The notes below the pieces were generated by a model that was not told the origin of the DNA, ran no database searches, and was given only the letters and a program-made list of their open reading frames with translations. Both the position numbers and the translations under genes were made by a program. Shown here piece by piece: positions 1 through 7,472 of a stretch of 37,376 nt of DNA. Source of the stretch: Paludibacteraceae bacterium (GTDB lineage: Bacteria > Bacteroidota > Bacteroidia > Bacteroidales > Paludibacteraceae); the NCBI GenBank assembly GCA_905233925.1, contig CAJOFV010000004.1, forward strand, positions 31,178 through 68,553. The letters run 5' to 3'. Each line of letters opens with the position of its first letter. Position 1 is the stretch's first letter.

Positions 1-1335
1 CATATCCTGATAATACGCCCCCACAGTTGGCGTTTCCTCGTTCAAGCCTGCCATAATCTGCCAGTCGCCGTTGCGCCAGCGGTAGATGCTCTGTTTGATA
101 TCTCCCACGATGAACACCGTCCCGCCGTTGGCAAGGATTTCTTCCACAAGCGGCTTGAAGTTTTCCCACTGCAGCACGGACGTATCCTGGAACTCGTCCA
201 ACATGATATGTTTGTAGCGTATGCCGGCTTTCTCCAAGATAAAATCCGCATCACCCACGGCCATCGCGCGGTGCAGTTTCTCTGCTGTTTGCGCCAGCAG
301 CACACTGTTGCGCTCCGCCAACAGCGCCTGTATCTCGCCGCGCAGGGCTGACATCAGCGCCAAATCATTCAGCAGCGCCACTGTACTGTGGCACGTATTA
401 TAGACCCGCTGACATTCTACGCACAAGTCGTCCAAATCGGCAAGTGCCTTTAGCGCCGGGTCGTCATGCAGTTTCTTTCGGAACGCCGGAGTCGCCCCGC
501 GGAACATATTTGCTTCCGTACACGTTCCGTCCAGATACGTCCCCACCTCATCAATAAATCCGTCTATTTTCTTGCTGGAACTGCCGTACGCCGTTGCGCG
601 CACTTCGCGAACCATATCCCGCAACTGCCCAATGCACGCCGCATGACGCCAGTCGCAGTTCGCTTTGTATTTGTGTATCGCCTCCGCGTCAAACACGATT
701 TCTCCTTCAGCATCTAATTGCTGCACCGCCTCGTTGTACATGCGTTTTGCGATATCAATCAGCTGACTGCGTATATCCCAGTCTTTTCCCGTATCCAGAC
801 GCTCATGCACATAGTTCGCAATCTGTTTTGACAACGCCGTTTGCGCTTCTGTCGGCCGCGTCAGCAGGTTATCCACCGCCTCCGTAATCGAATGCTCGAT
901 ATCCAGTTCCACTTCCGCGCCCGCAGACGCATCATCCAACATCTGTCCGAGCCCGTTCAGCAGCTGCATCAGAAACGTATCGATAGTCGATATATGGATG
1001 TTGTCATAATCCTCCAACATGTTCTTATAGCATCGCGCCGCTTCTGCCCGCAGTTCCTCGTCCGAAGCCGTTTTATTGGCTATCATCCGCTTGCGCACGG
1101 CCGCCAGCGCTGCATCCGCGTCTGCGCCGGTATTACGGGCGATATTGTCAAGAAACAGCAAAATACGGTCTTTCATTTCCTGCGTTGCCTTGTTTGTAAA
1201 GGTCACCGCAAGAATCGACCGGTAGCTTTGTTTGCTCAGCAACAACGCCACATAGTTCGCCGCCAGCGTATAGGTCTTGCCTGTTCCTGCAGAGGCGCGG
1301 CAGACGGTTAATGTGTTTGGGTTAGTGATTGCCAT
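1..1335 (-). CDS. UvrD/RecB-like DNA helicase, N-terminal part (cut by window edge)
   Basis: This frame is open from the ATG at 1335 to base 1 (445 codons) and is missing from the ORF track because it has no stop in the window. It encodes a superfamily 1 helicase. Walker A is ASAGTGKTYTLA near residue 14, motif Ia is LAVTFTNKATQEMKDRI, Walker B with the UvrD signature is MLDEFQDTS, and motif III is IVGDIKQSIYRWRNGD. The long helical insert between motif Ia and Walker B and the ASAGTGKT P-loop resemble RecB/AddA-type helicase-nucleases, which in this phylum run to about 1000-1100 residues. A C-terminal nuclease domain would lie outside the window. The family acts in double-strand break processing. 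The start overlaps the end of the pseudouridine synthase gene by 28 nt, so the two are probably cotranscribed. Family is certain; the exact role (RecB-like) is inferred. Confidence 0.9.
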   Translation of the reverse strand, partial: MAITNPNTLTVCRASAGTGKTYTLAANYVALLLSKQSYRSILAVTFTNKATQEMKDRILLFLDNIARNTGADADAALAAVRKRMIANKTASDEELRAEAARCYKNMLEDYDNIHISTIDTFLMQLLNGLGQMLDDASAGAEVELDIEHSITEAVDNLLTRPTEAQTALSKQIANYVHERLDTGKDWDIRSQLIDIAKRMYNEAVQQLDAEGEIVFDAEAIHKYKANCDWRHAACIGQLRDMVREVRATAYGSSSKKIDGFIDEVGTYLDGTCTEANMFRGATPAFRKKLHDDPALKALADLDDLCVECQRVYNTCHSTVALLNDLALMSALRGEIQALLAERNSVLLAQTAEKLHRAMAVGDADFILEKAGIRYKHIMLDEFQDTSVLQWENFKPLVEEILANGGTVFIVGDIKQSIYRWRNGDWQIMAGLNEETPTVGAYYQDM

Positions 1336-2177
1336 AGTTTGTCATTGGGCACAGGTGCTGTGATACATATTTCTTCATGCGAAACAGGGTGCTCGAATTC
1401 GATTTTCCGCGCGTGCAGACATATTCCGCCGTCCGGATTACTGCGTTTTGCGCCGTATTTCAAATCACCTTTGACGGGACAGCCAATCGCCGCCAACTGA
1501 CACCGTATCTGATGATGCCGTCCTGTTTCCAGATTGATTTCCAACAAGGAATAATTCTCCCCCACTGCCAACGTCCGATAGCTCAATATCGCCACTTTGG
1601 CATCTTTGCCCCCTTTTCCCGCCTTTGAGGAATATTCGGAGGCTATTCCCGCCTTTGAGGAATATTCGGAGGCTTTGCCCGCCTTTGATGTATATTCGGA
1701 AGTTTTGTCCGCTTCTGAAGATGTCTTTGGAGGGCTTACTACATAACTTTTATTCTGCTTTTCATTCCTTACCAACCAGTTCTCCAGCCTCGCCTCTGCC
1801 ATTTTCGGTTTCCCCTGCACAATCGCCCAATAAGTCTTCCTTATGGACGGTTTTGCATGTGCTGTGTTTTCCTGTTTTGCGCTGTCGGCTGCTCCTCCCT
1901 TGAGGTGTCGGGAGGGGTTTTCCGACTTCTCTTTGAACATTTCGTTCAGCCTTGTCAGCGCTTTGCTTGTCCTTGCGAACAGCACCACGCCGCTGGTTGG
2001 TCTGTCCAGACGGTGTGTTACGCCGAGAAACACTTCGCCGGGCTTGTTGTATTTGTCCTTTATATAAGCCTTGACGGTTTCGCTCAGCGGCTCATCGCCG
2101 GTCTTGTCGCCCTGCACGATTTCGTTGCAGGTCTTATTCACCGCAATAATATGATTATCTTCGTATAAAACTGTCAT
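1308..2177 (-). CDS. RluA-family RNA pseudouridine synthase with internal repeat insert
   Basis: This 289-residue protein isomerises uridine to pseudouridine in rRNA or tRNA. The catalytic Asp lies in THRLDRPTSGVVLF (about residues 54-67). The conserved GRHHQIRCQLA and LHARKIEFEHP blocks follow toward the C terminus. There is no N-terminal S4 domain, so it is the short RluA type. Between the catalytic half and the GRHHQIR block there is an insert made of three 10-residue repeats of the form ASEYSSKAG, plus further Lys/Ser-rich sequence. This makes it longer than the roughly 230 residues usual for short Bacteroidales relatives. The target RNA cannot be told from sequence. A promoter lies about 200 nt upstream, which leaves a long leader. 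Confidence 0.9.
   Translation of the reverse strand: MTVLYEDNHIIAVNKTCNEIVQGDKTGDEPLSETVKAYIKDKYNKPGEVFLGVTHRLDRPTSGVVLFARTSKALTRLNEMFKEKSENPSRHLKGGAADSAKQENTAHAKPSIRKTYWAIVQGKPKMAEARLENWLVRNEKQNKSYVVSPPKTSSEADKTSEYTSKAGKASEYSSKAGIASEYSSKAGKGGKDAKVAILSYRTLAVGENYSLLEINLETGRHHQIRCQLAAIGCPVKGDLKYGAKRSNPDGGICLHARKIEFEHPVSHEEICITAPVPNDKLWQSLTQTH
1621..1710 (-). repeat. Three in-frame 30-bp tandem repeats inside the pseudouridine synthase gene
   Basis: Three 30-bp units lie at 1621-1650, 1651-1680 and 1681-1710. The first two differ only in the last few bases and the third is more diverged. A degenerate fourth unit seems to start at 1711. The unit is ten codons, so the frame is kept, and it codes for a flexible Ser/Lys/Gly/Glu-rich linker. 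The near identity of the first two units suggests recent slippage or unequal recombination. Confidence 0.9.
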
Positions 2178-2251
2178 TTTTTCCCTTTAATCTTTCAACC
2201 TTAAACGTTCAACTTTATAAATATATATAAATATATATTTAGCACCTTATT

Positions 2252-2306
2252 TTATTGCACTATTATTGCACCATTATTGGACCATTATTGCACCATTTTT
2301 GCACCA
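2252..2306 (-). repeat. 11-bp tandem repeat array (5 units) in the rluA-type leader
   Basis: Five consecutive units start at 2252, 2263, 2274, 2285 and 2296. Four are of the form TTATTGCACCA with one or two changes and one reads TTTTTGCACCA. Read on the transcribed minus strand the unit is TGGTGCAATAA. Each ATG is followed by GTG (or GTC) CAA TAA, and the stop overlaps the next ATG as TAATG. The array lies downstream of the minus-strand promoter, so it should be in the mRNA leader. Confidence 0.85.
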
Positions 2307-2364
2307 TAAAGCACCCTTTACCGAGACGTTGACTACCCTTAACCACAACTTTTCTTTCCCTCAT
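2263..2364 (-). CDS. Possible 33-residue leader peptide
   Basis: The first ATG after the predicted minus-strand start of transcription (about 2380) is at 2364. It opens a 33-codon frame with a basic N-terminal half (MRERKVVVKG) and a C-terminal third written by the 11-bp array, ending MVQ. The ORF track shows this frame only as part of a longer ORF starting at 2718, which would run through tilS and the promoters and is not credible. Position right after a good promoter is the only support; composition and codon use give none. It may be an untranslated coincidence. Confidence 0.25.
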   Translation of the reverse strand: MRERKVVVKGSQRLGKGCFMVQKWCNNGPIMVQ

Positions 2365-2386
2365 TTTCCCACACTTCAAAAACGTG

Positions 2387-2419
2387 GCAAAGGTACAATA
2401 AAAAATTGAATTATACAAA
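2387..2419 (-). promoter_or_regulatory. Bacteroidota-type promoter for the rluA-type gene and helicase
   Basis: On the minus strand TTTG (2419-2416) is followed after exactly 20 nt by TACCTTTGC (2395-2387). This fits the phylum's -33 TTTG and -7 TAnnTTTG elements recognised by its primary sigma factor. Transcription should start near 2380. Confidence 0.8.
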
Positions 2420-2455
2420 TCTTTTGGATATTTTTTCGCATAAAAATGATAAAAA

Positions 2456-2488
2456 TTTGCATACACAAAAACTTTTTTGTACCTTTGC
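2456..2488 (+). promoter_or_regulatory. Bacteroidota-type promoter for the tilS-hemW operon
   Basis: TTTG (2456-2459), a 20-nt spacer and TACCTTTGC (2480-2488) lie 26 nt before the tilS ATG. The -7 element is identical to that of the divergent promoter, and the two -33 elements sit 36 nt apart, back to back. Confidence 0.85.
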
Positions 2489-2514
2489 GCGCTAAAATGG
2501 GATAAAGTGGCAAT

Positions 2515-3231
2515 ATGCTGCGCAGGGTGAAGAAATACATAGCGGACAAAGCACTGCTGCAAGACGGCGAAAAAGTGCTGGTTTGCGTAAGCGGCGGAGC
2601 AGACAGCGTGGCATTGTTGGACGTACTGCTGCGCGCTGGATACGAATGTGTCGTTGCCCACTGTAACTTTCATTTGCGCGGCGAGGAAAGCGATCGCGAC
2701 GAAGCGTATGTGCGGCAACTGTGCAGCACGCTGGGCAAGCGTTTGAAAACCCTACCCGCTTGGCTCAAAGACGGCATTCCGCTCTATGTCAAGCATTTTG
2801 ACACAACGGCTCACGCTGCGCAGCACAAGCAAAGTATCGAACTCGCAGCGCGCGAACTGCGCTATAAATGGTTTGCGGAACTGGCTGCAGAAACCGCTTG
2901 CAACGCGATTGCGGTGGCACACCACCAAAACGACCAGGCGGAAACCATTTTGATGAACATCCGCCGCGGTTGCGGACTGAAAGGCCTGTCCGGAATGGCG
3001 CCCAAAAGCAAAAATCCCTATTGCGAACAATCTGTGCCGGTGATTCGCCCGCTCCTGTGCACAACGCACGATTATATCTGCCACTACCTGCGCGACATCC
3101 GCAAAATCGACTGGGTGGAGGACTCGAGCAACAAGGACACAACTTACCGGCGCAATGCTATCCGCGCAGAACTGGCGCAGTGGTCAAAAGCGGAAATAGA
3201 ACACCTCGCGACATTGGGAGAACGGTTATGA
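2515..3231 (+). CDS. tilS: tRNA(Ile)-lysidine synthetase, catalytic domain only
   Basis: TilS attaches lysine to C34 of tRNA-Ile(CAU), so that it reads AUA and not AUG. The PP-loop SGGADS is at residues 26-31, followed by HCNFHLRGEESDRDE, the AHHQNDQAET block, and the VEDSSN and YRRNAIR motifs near the end. The catalytic N-terminal domain is therefore complete. The protein is only 238 residues, against roughly 430 in most relatives of the phylum, and lacks the C-terminal tRNA-recognition domains. It also carries about 13 extra residues (codons at 2734-2772) between QLCSTL and GIPLYV, where relatives read straight through. Its TGA overlaps the aroE ATG. Whether the short form is fully active is open, but TilS is normally essential. 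Confidence 0.92.
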   Translation: MLRRVKKYIADKALLQDGEKVLVCVSGGADSVALLDVLLRAGYECVVAHCNFHLRGEESDRDEAYVRQLCSTLGKRLKTLPAWLKDGIPLYVKHFDTTAHAAQHKQSIELAARELRYKWFAELAAETACNAIAVAHHQNDQAETILMNIRRGCGLKGLSGMAPKSKNPYCEQSVPVIRPLLCTTHDYICHYLRDIRKIDWVEDSSNKDTTYRRNAIRAELAQWSKAEIEHLATLGERL

Positions 3232-3911
3232 GACATTTTGGGCTGATAGGACGAAAACTGGGACACTCGTGGTCGGCGGAATATTTTGCGAGGAAGTTCG
3301 CGGAAGAACAAATAGAGGCAGACTACCGACTGATTGAGCTGCACGAAATCTGCGATGTGCAAAACCTGACGCTGGACGGCTACAACGTAACCATTCCGTA
3401 CAAAACGGCCATTCTGCCTTATTTGCAGGCGCTTGACCCGATAGCAAAGATCATTGGCGCCGTAAATGTCGTCAAGAACGGAAAAGGCTACAACACGGAT
3501 TGGATTGGTTTCAAGCAATCGCTGTCTGACATCCTGACAAAGCATCATACCGTCGTATCAAACGCGCTCATTCTCGGACGAGGCGGCGCTGCAAAGGCGG
3601 TAAAATATGCGCTGGAGCAAATGAATATAGCTGCCGAGATGATGAGTGCACGGGGAAAAATCGCAGCGAACATACGGCAATACGAACTGATTGTGAACGC
3701 TACGCCGTTGGGGATGTCGCCGGACGTAAACACTTATCCGGACATGGATTATCCGGCGTTGACGGACAAACACATTTTGTTTGATTGCGTCTATAATCCG
3801 GAAGAAACAGAGTTCCTGCGGCGCGGAAAAGCACAAGGTGCTACCACCGTCAATGGCAGACGGATGTTGGAAATCCAGGCCGAAGAAAGTTGGAAAATTT
3901 GGAATAACTGA
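3228..3911 (+). CDS. aroE: Shikimate dehydrogenase
   Basis: AroE reduces 3-dehydroshikimate to shikimate with NADPH in the chorismate pathway. The track ORF begins at 2868 but lies inside tilS until 3228. The true start is the ATG at 3228, which overlaps the tilS TGA (ATGA), giving 227 residues. Visible motifs are the substrate-binding GLIGRKLGHSWS, the catalytic-Lys block GYNVTIPYK, NTDWIGF with the conserved Asp, the cofactor loop LGRGGAAKAV and the NATPLGM motif. The length is near the short Bacteroidota forms of about 245 residues. It sits in an operon with a mix of housekeeping genes. Confidence 0.95.
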   Translation: MRHFGLIGRKLGHSWSAEYFARKFAEEQIEADYRLIELHEICDVQNLTLDGYNVTIPYKTAILPYLQALDPIAKIIGAVNVVKNGKGYNTDWIGFKQSLSDILTKHHTVVSNALILGRGGAAKAVKYALEQMNIAAEMMSARGKIAANIRQYELIVNATPLGMSPDVNTYPDMDYPALTDKHILFDCVYNPEETEFLRRGKAQGATTVNGRRMLEIQAEESWKIWNN

Positions 3912-3915
3912 CAAT

Positions 3916-4965
3916 ATGAAAAAAGGTATTTTATTTGGAATGTTGTGCGCCCTTGCAAGTGTGGCGGTGGCACAAATGGTTCAAGACAACGAAATGGCGA
4001 TTGTGTATTACATGCCGCAAACGCAGTTGTGTTTTGACGTGGAATACGAGGAAGTCATTCTGCACAAAGGTCCTTTCGCTGAATACGCCAAGCAGTATCT
4101 CGGCGCAACGGATATCGTAGAAGCCGATGCGACTTCCTTCAAGCTGGTCGGTGTAAAAACGCACACGCATGCTGTGGCAGATTTCACGCGCGCATACAAA
4201 GTAACGGCTGAAAAAGAAATACAAAGCCAGTTACTCACGCTGACGCCGCTGGGCACGTTGGCAGGTTACAACATCGCTTCTAAGCCGCAAAAACCATCTC
4301 CTAAAGCGCATGACAAACTGCTTCCTCCGCCAATGCCGCAGACAAAACAACCGGCGGTAATGCCGCTTTTGGAAGAGCACATCAACGGCAAGAGTGTTGC
4401 CCAACAAGCACAAGGCGCTGCAAAACTGATTTACCGCATCCGCGAAAACCGCATGTATCTGTTGGCAGGCGAAGTGGATCATGTGCCCGCAGACGGCAAA
4501 GCAATGCAGCTGGTTCTGGACGAACTGAACAATCAGGAACAGCAATTGGTGGAACTGTTCATCGGCACGCGCGAAGTGCGCCATCATCACAAAACACTCA
4601 CCTATACGCCTGTCAAGACGGAAGAAGTGGAGATTGGCTATTTCTCTGAAAAAGAAGGATTTACGACTTCCGGAAACGGAGAACCCATTCTGCTGAACAT
4701 CACCGCCAGACGTCAGATTAAAGGCACTTCGCGTCCTGAAAAAGAGAACAAAAAAGCCCCGCAACCCTCACAGATATTTTACAATCTGCCTGGCTCGGCA
4801 AATTACAAAGTGCTGTATCTGGACGAGATTTTTGTGGAGAAACAATCGCCGGTTGCCCAATTCGGAGTGGCTATTCCCTTGTCCCGCAACTTGTTCATGG
4901 AGGAAGAACTGCCGCACATTCAGTTTGACACCCAAACCGGCAGCATAAAAAGCATCGAGAAATGA
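3916..4965 (+). CDS. DUF4831 family secreted protein
   Basis: The start is taken as the ATG at 3916, which gives a 349-residue protein with a classic signal peptide (MKKGILFGMLCALASVAVAQ). The longer track start at 3781 would read through the end of aroE. The sequence resembles DUF4831, a Bacteroidota family of unknown function often encoded next to DUF4835, as here. The central region has a Pro/Lys-rich stretch (SKPQKPSPKAH and LPPPMPQTK). The C-terminal third contains NLPGSANYKVLYLDEIF, followed by FGVAIPLSRNLF. It is probably periplasmic or attached to the outer membrane. Family assignment is from memory of the motif pattern; no function is claimed. Confidence 0.75.
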   Translation: MKKGILFGMLCALASVAVAQMVQDNEMAIVYYMPQTQLCFDVEYEEVILHKGPFAEYAKQYLGATDIVEADATSFKLVGVKTHTHAVADFTRAYKVTAEKEIQSQLLTLTPLGTLAGYNIASKPQKPSPKAHDKLLPPPMPQTKQPAVMPLLEEHINGKSVAQQAQGAAKLIYRIRENRMYLLAGEVDHVPADGKAMQLVLDELNNQEQQLVELFIGTREVRHHHKTLTYTPVKTEEVEIGYFSEKEGFTTSGNGEPILLNITARRQIKGTSRPEKENKKAPQPSQIFYNLPGSANYKVLYLDEIFVEKQSPVAQFGVAIPLSRNLFMEEELPHIQFDTQTGSIKSIEK

Positions 4966-5864
4966 AAAAGACCATAATTGCCATATTACTGCTGTTGGCA
5001 ACAGGCATTTCAGCGCAGGAGCTGAATTGCACCGTTACCATCAATTCGGATAAAATCGAAGGCACCAATAAATCGGTGTTCGAAGCGCTTCAGCAGGCGA
5101 TTTCGGATTATATCAACAATAACCGTTGGACCAATATGACCTTCTCCGAAAAGGAAAAGATTGAATGCAACCTGATGATTATTGTCAATTCGATAAACGA
5201 TAATCTGTACTTGTGCGAGATGCAGCTCCAAGCCAAACGGCCGGTGTTCAACACCTCCTACTCTACGCCGTTGCTGAACTTCAAGGACAATGCCTTTCAC
5301 TTCACGTATCAGGAGTTCGATCGTATCGAGTACCAGCAGAATGTGTTCACCAACAACCTCACGGCAATGCTGGCGTATTATGTTTATCTGATTCTCGGCC
5401 ATGATTGCGACAGTTTCCAGAAATTGGGCGGCTCGCCCTACTTCCAAGCTTGCGAAGACATCGTAAATTCCTGTCAGTCAGCGTCCATGACTGCCGAGGA
5501 GCAGAAGGGCTGGAAAGCGTTTGACAGCAACAGAAACCGCTACGCGCTTATAAACAACCTGCAAGACGAGGCTTTCAAAAAATACCGCGAATATTACTAC
5601 GAATACCACCGCCTGGGACTGGATATTATGGCGGCAAATGCGGCAAACGGACGGGCTATCATCGCCAAAGGTTTGCCCATTCTGCGTGAAACCAACCGCG
5701 CGCGTCCGGCTACATACGTCGTCAATGTTTTTCTTGATGCCAAGTCTGACGAACTGACAAACATCTTTGAGAAAGGCACAGACAAAGAGAAAAAAGATGC
5801 CTACGAAATCCTCATGGACATTGACCCGACACGAAACAATCTGTACGAGAGAATAATAAAGTAA
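4962..5864 (+). CDS. DUF4835 family protein (PorD-like)
   Basis: This 300-residue protein has a signal peptide (MKKTIIAILLLLATGISAQ) followed by the hallmark ELNCTVTINSDKIEGTNK, RWTNMTFSEKEKIECN and STPLLNFKDNAFHF blocks of DUF4835. Homologues are sometimes annotated as the type IX secretion protein PorD, but that role is not something this sequence can show. It overlaps DUF4831 by ATGA and the recN start by one base (TAATG). In many relatives this gene sits just before recN, often with coaBC between them. No coaBC is present here. Confidence 0.85.
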   Translation: MKKTIIAILLLLATGISAQELNCTVTINSDKIEGTNKSVFEALQQAISDYINNNRWTNMTFSEKEKIECNLMIIVNSINDNLYLCEMQLQAKRPVFNTSYSTPLLNFKDNAFHFTYQEFDRIEYQQNVFTNNLTAMLAYYVYLILGHDCDSFQKLGGSPYFQACEDIVNSCQSASMTAEEQKGWKAFDSNRNRYALINNLQDEAFKKYREYYYEYHRLGLDIMAANAANGRAIIAKGLPILRETNRARPATYVVNVFLDAKSDELTNIFEKGTDKEKKDAYEILMDIDPTRNNLYERIIK

Positions 5865-7444
5865 TGTTGCAACACCTACACATACAAAACTACGCGCTCA
5901 TTTCGCATCTGGACATTGATTTCCACGAAGGCTTTTCTGCGTTGACCGGAGAAACCGGTGCAGGAAAAAGTATCATTCTCGGTGCTTTGGCTTTGGTTAT
6001 GGGCGGACGTGCAGACCTGAAAACCATCACGGAGGGCGAAGAACGCTGCATCATCGAGGCGGATTTCGGCGAGTACCTGATTCGTCGCGAACTCAATCGC
6101 AACGGACGTTCACGTTCACTGGTGAATGATGAGGTGGTGACGCAAACCGAACTGAAAGCGCTGGCGAACAAACTCATTGATATACATTCCCAACACGAAA
6201 ATCTGCTGTTGGCGGATGATTCGTTCCAGTTGGGCGTAATAGATGCCCTCGCACACAATGAGGCCGAACGGGAAACCTACTCCGCTCGCTATACGGCATA
6301 TCGCGCTGCGGAACAGGCTTTGCGTGATTTGGAAGCGTTGGCAGCCAAAACCGGTAAAGACCAGGATTACATTGCCTTCCAATTCGGGCAATTGGAAGAA
6401 GCACAACTAAACGATGCTGATGAACTGGAAAATCTAGAGGAAGAAGAATACCGTTTGAGCCATGTTGAACAACTGAAAGCCCAATTGCAAACGGCTCTGC
6501 AAGCGTTGGATGAGGACGAACGGAGTGCGATGTCAATGCTTCGGATAGCGCAAAGTGCCTTGCAAGACGAAGAAAGTTTGAATAGCCGCTTGCAAAGCGT
6601 GGAAATAGAACTCAAGGATATTATTTCCGAGACCAACCACTTGGCAGAAAACACCGAATATGACCCCGAACGCCTGCAAATAGTACAGGAACGGCTTGAT
6701 CTCATCAACACCCTGTTACGCAAACATGGTGTACAAACCGTGGCGGAACTGATGGCATTACGCGATGAGCTGGGCGCACAATTAGGCAAAATCGCTTCGT
6801 TTGACGAAGACATTGCCAACGCAAAGAAAGAAGTGGCAGCTTGCCGGAGTTCGCTTGAAACGGCGGCACAAGCCTTGACACAATCCAGAAAAGCCGTGCG
6901 GGAACAAATCTCCATACAGCTGACGCTTGACCTCTCCAAACTTGGCATTGCCCATGCAAATGTGGACATTGCCATTACGCCGTTGGAAGACTTCAGCGAA
7001 AGCGGAAACGACAATATACAGTTCCTCTTTGCTGCCAACCTCAACCAGTCATTACGTCCGGTAAGTGATGTGGCAAGCGGCGGTGAAATAGCCCGTTTCA
7101 TGTTGTGCGTCAAAGCGTTAATCGCTTCCACAAACGGACTTCCGACCATCATCTTTGACGAAATAGACACCGGCGTAAGTGGCGAAATAGCCACGCAGAT
7201 GGGACATATCATGCGCGAAATGGCTACATCACGACAGATTATCGCCATTACCCATTTGCCTCAGATTGCAGCACAAGCCGAAACGCAATTCCGTGTCTAT
7301 AAGCAGGATACCGACACGCGCACCGAAACGCACATTGTGCAATTGGACACCGAAGAACGAATCCGAGACATCGCTGCTATGCTTTCCGGCAAAGCCATCA
7401 CGGATGCCGCATTAACAACCGCAAAAGAGTTGCTGCGCAAATGA
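5864..7444 (+). CDS. recN: DNA repair protein RecN
   Basis: RecN is an SMC-like ATPase that acts early at double-strand breaks and holds DNA ends. This 526-residue protein has the N-terminal Walker A (GETGAGKSIILGAL, about residues 30-43), two long Glu/Gln/Leu-rich coiled-coil arms, the C-terminal ABC signature VASGGEIARFMLC and Walker B IIFDEIDTGVSGE. It ends with the ITHLPQIAAQA switch region. The length is slightly under the E. coli protein (553). The start overlaps the DUF4835 stop as TAATG. The stop is linked to rarA by an unusual ladder of minicistrons. Confidence 0.97.
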   Translation: MLQHLHIQNYALISHLDIDFHEGFSALTGETGAGKSIILGALALVMGGRADLKTITEGEERCIIEADFGEYLIRRELNRNGRSRSLVNDEVVTQTELKALANKLIDIHSQHENLLLADDSFQLGVIDALAHNEAERETYSARYTAYRAAEQALRDLEALAAKTGKDQDYIAFQFGQLEEAQLNDADELENLEEEEYRLSHVEQLKAQLQTALQALDEDERSAMSMLRIAQSALQDEESLNSRLQSVEIELKDIISETNHLAENTEYDPERLQIVQERLDLINTLLRKHGVQTVAELMALRDELGAQLGKIASFDEDIANAKKEVAACRSSLETAAQALTQSRKAVREQISIQLTLDLSKLGIAHANVDIAITPLEDFSESGNDNIQFLFAANLNQSLRPVSDVASGGEIARFMLCVKALIASTNGLPTIIFDEIDTGVSGEIATQMGHIMREMATSRQIIAITHLPQIAAQAETQFRVYKQDTDTRTETHIVQLDTEERIRDIAAMLSGKAITDAALTTAKELLRK

Positions 7445-7472
7445 ATAAATGATAAAATGAGTAAATGATAAA
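7441..7472 (+). repeat. Four 8-bp units forming overlapping 3-codon minicistrons between recN and rarA
   Basis: The recN-rarA junction is a run of 8-bp units of the form ATGANNAA, at 7441, 7449, 7457 and 7465, followed in register by the rarA ATG at 7473. Each ATG opens a frame of three sense codons and then TGA (MNK, MIK, MSK, MIK). Each TGA overlaps the next ATG as ATGA. The first ATG overlaps the recN stop in the same way. The pattern is read directly from the bases; translation of any of these is untested. Confidence 0.85.

Larger units (their letters stand above)
2178..2514. other. Divergent intergenic region between rluA-type gene and tilS
   Basis: This is the only gene-free stretch above 300 bp. 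From left to right it holds an AT-rich tract with repeated TATATAAA (about 2213-2240), an 11-bp tandem array (2252-2306), a short minus-strand leader ORF (2263-2364), and two back-to-back promoters. The minus promoter is at 2387-2419 and the plus promoter at 2456-2488. The tilS leader is short (about 20 nt), while the minus-strand leader is about 200 nt. No tRNA-like fold or clear rho-independent terminator was seen. Confidence 0.8.

Noticed and set aside
1625-1903. Plus-strand repeat-containing ORF opposite the pseudouridine synthase
   Set aside because: It is the antisense reading of the 30-bp repeats. The minus frame carries all RluA motifs.
2252-2306. CRISPR array or plasmid iterons
   Set aside because: Units are contiguous 11-mers with no spacers, and there is no cas or rep gene nearby.
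2868-3227. N-terminal extension of aroE in the ORF track
   Set aside because: This stretch lies inside tilS in another frame. The ATG at 3228 overlaps the tilS stop and starts the conserved shikimate dehydrogenase sequence.
6367-7248. 293-residue minus-strand ORF opposite recN
   Set aside because: It is a shadow of recN, low in complexity (Ser-rich) and without motifs, and recN is complete.
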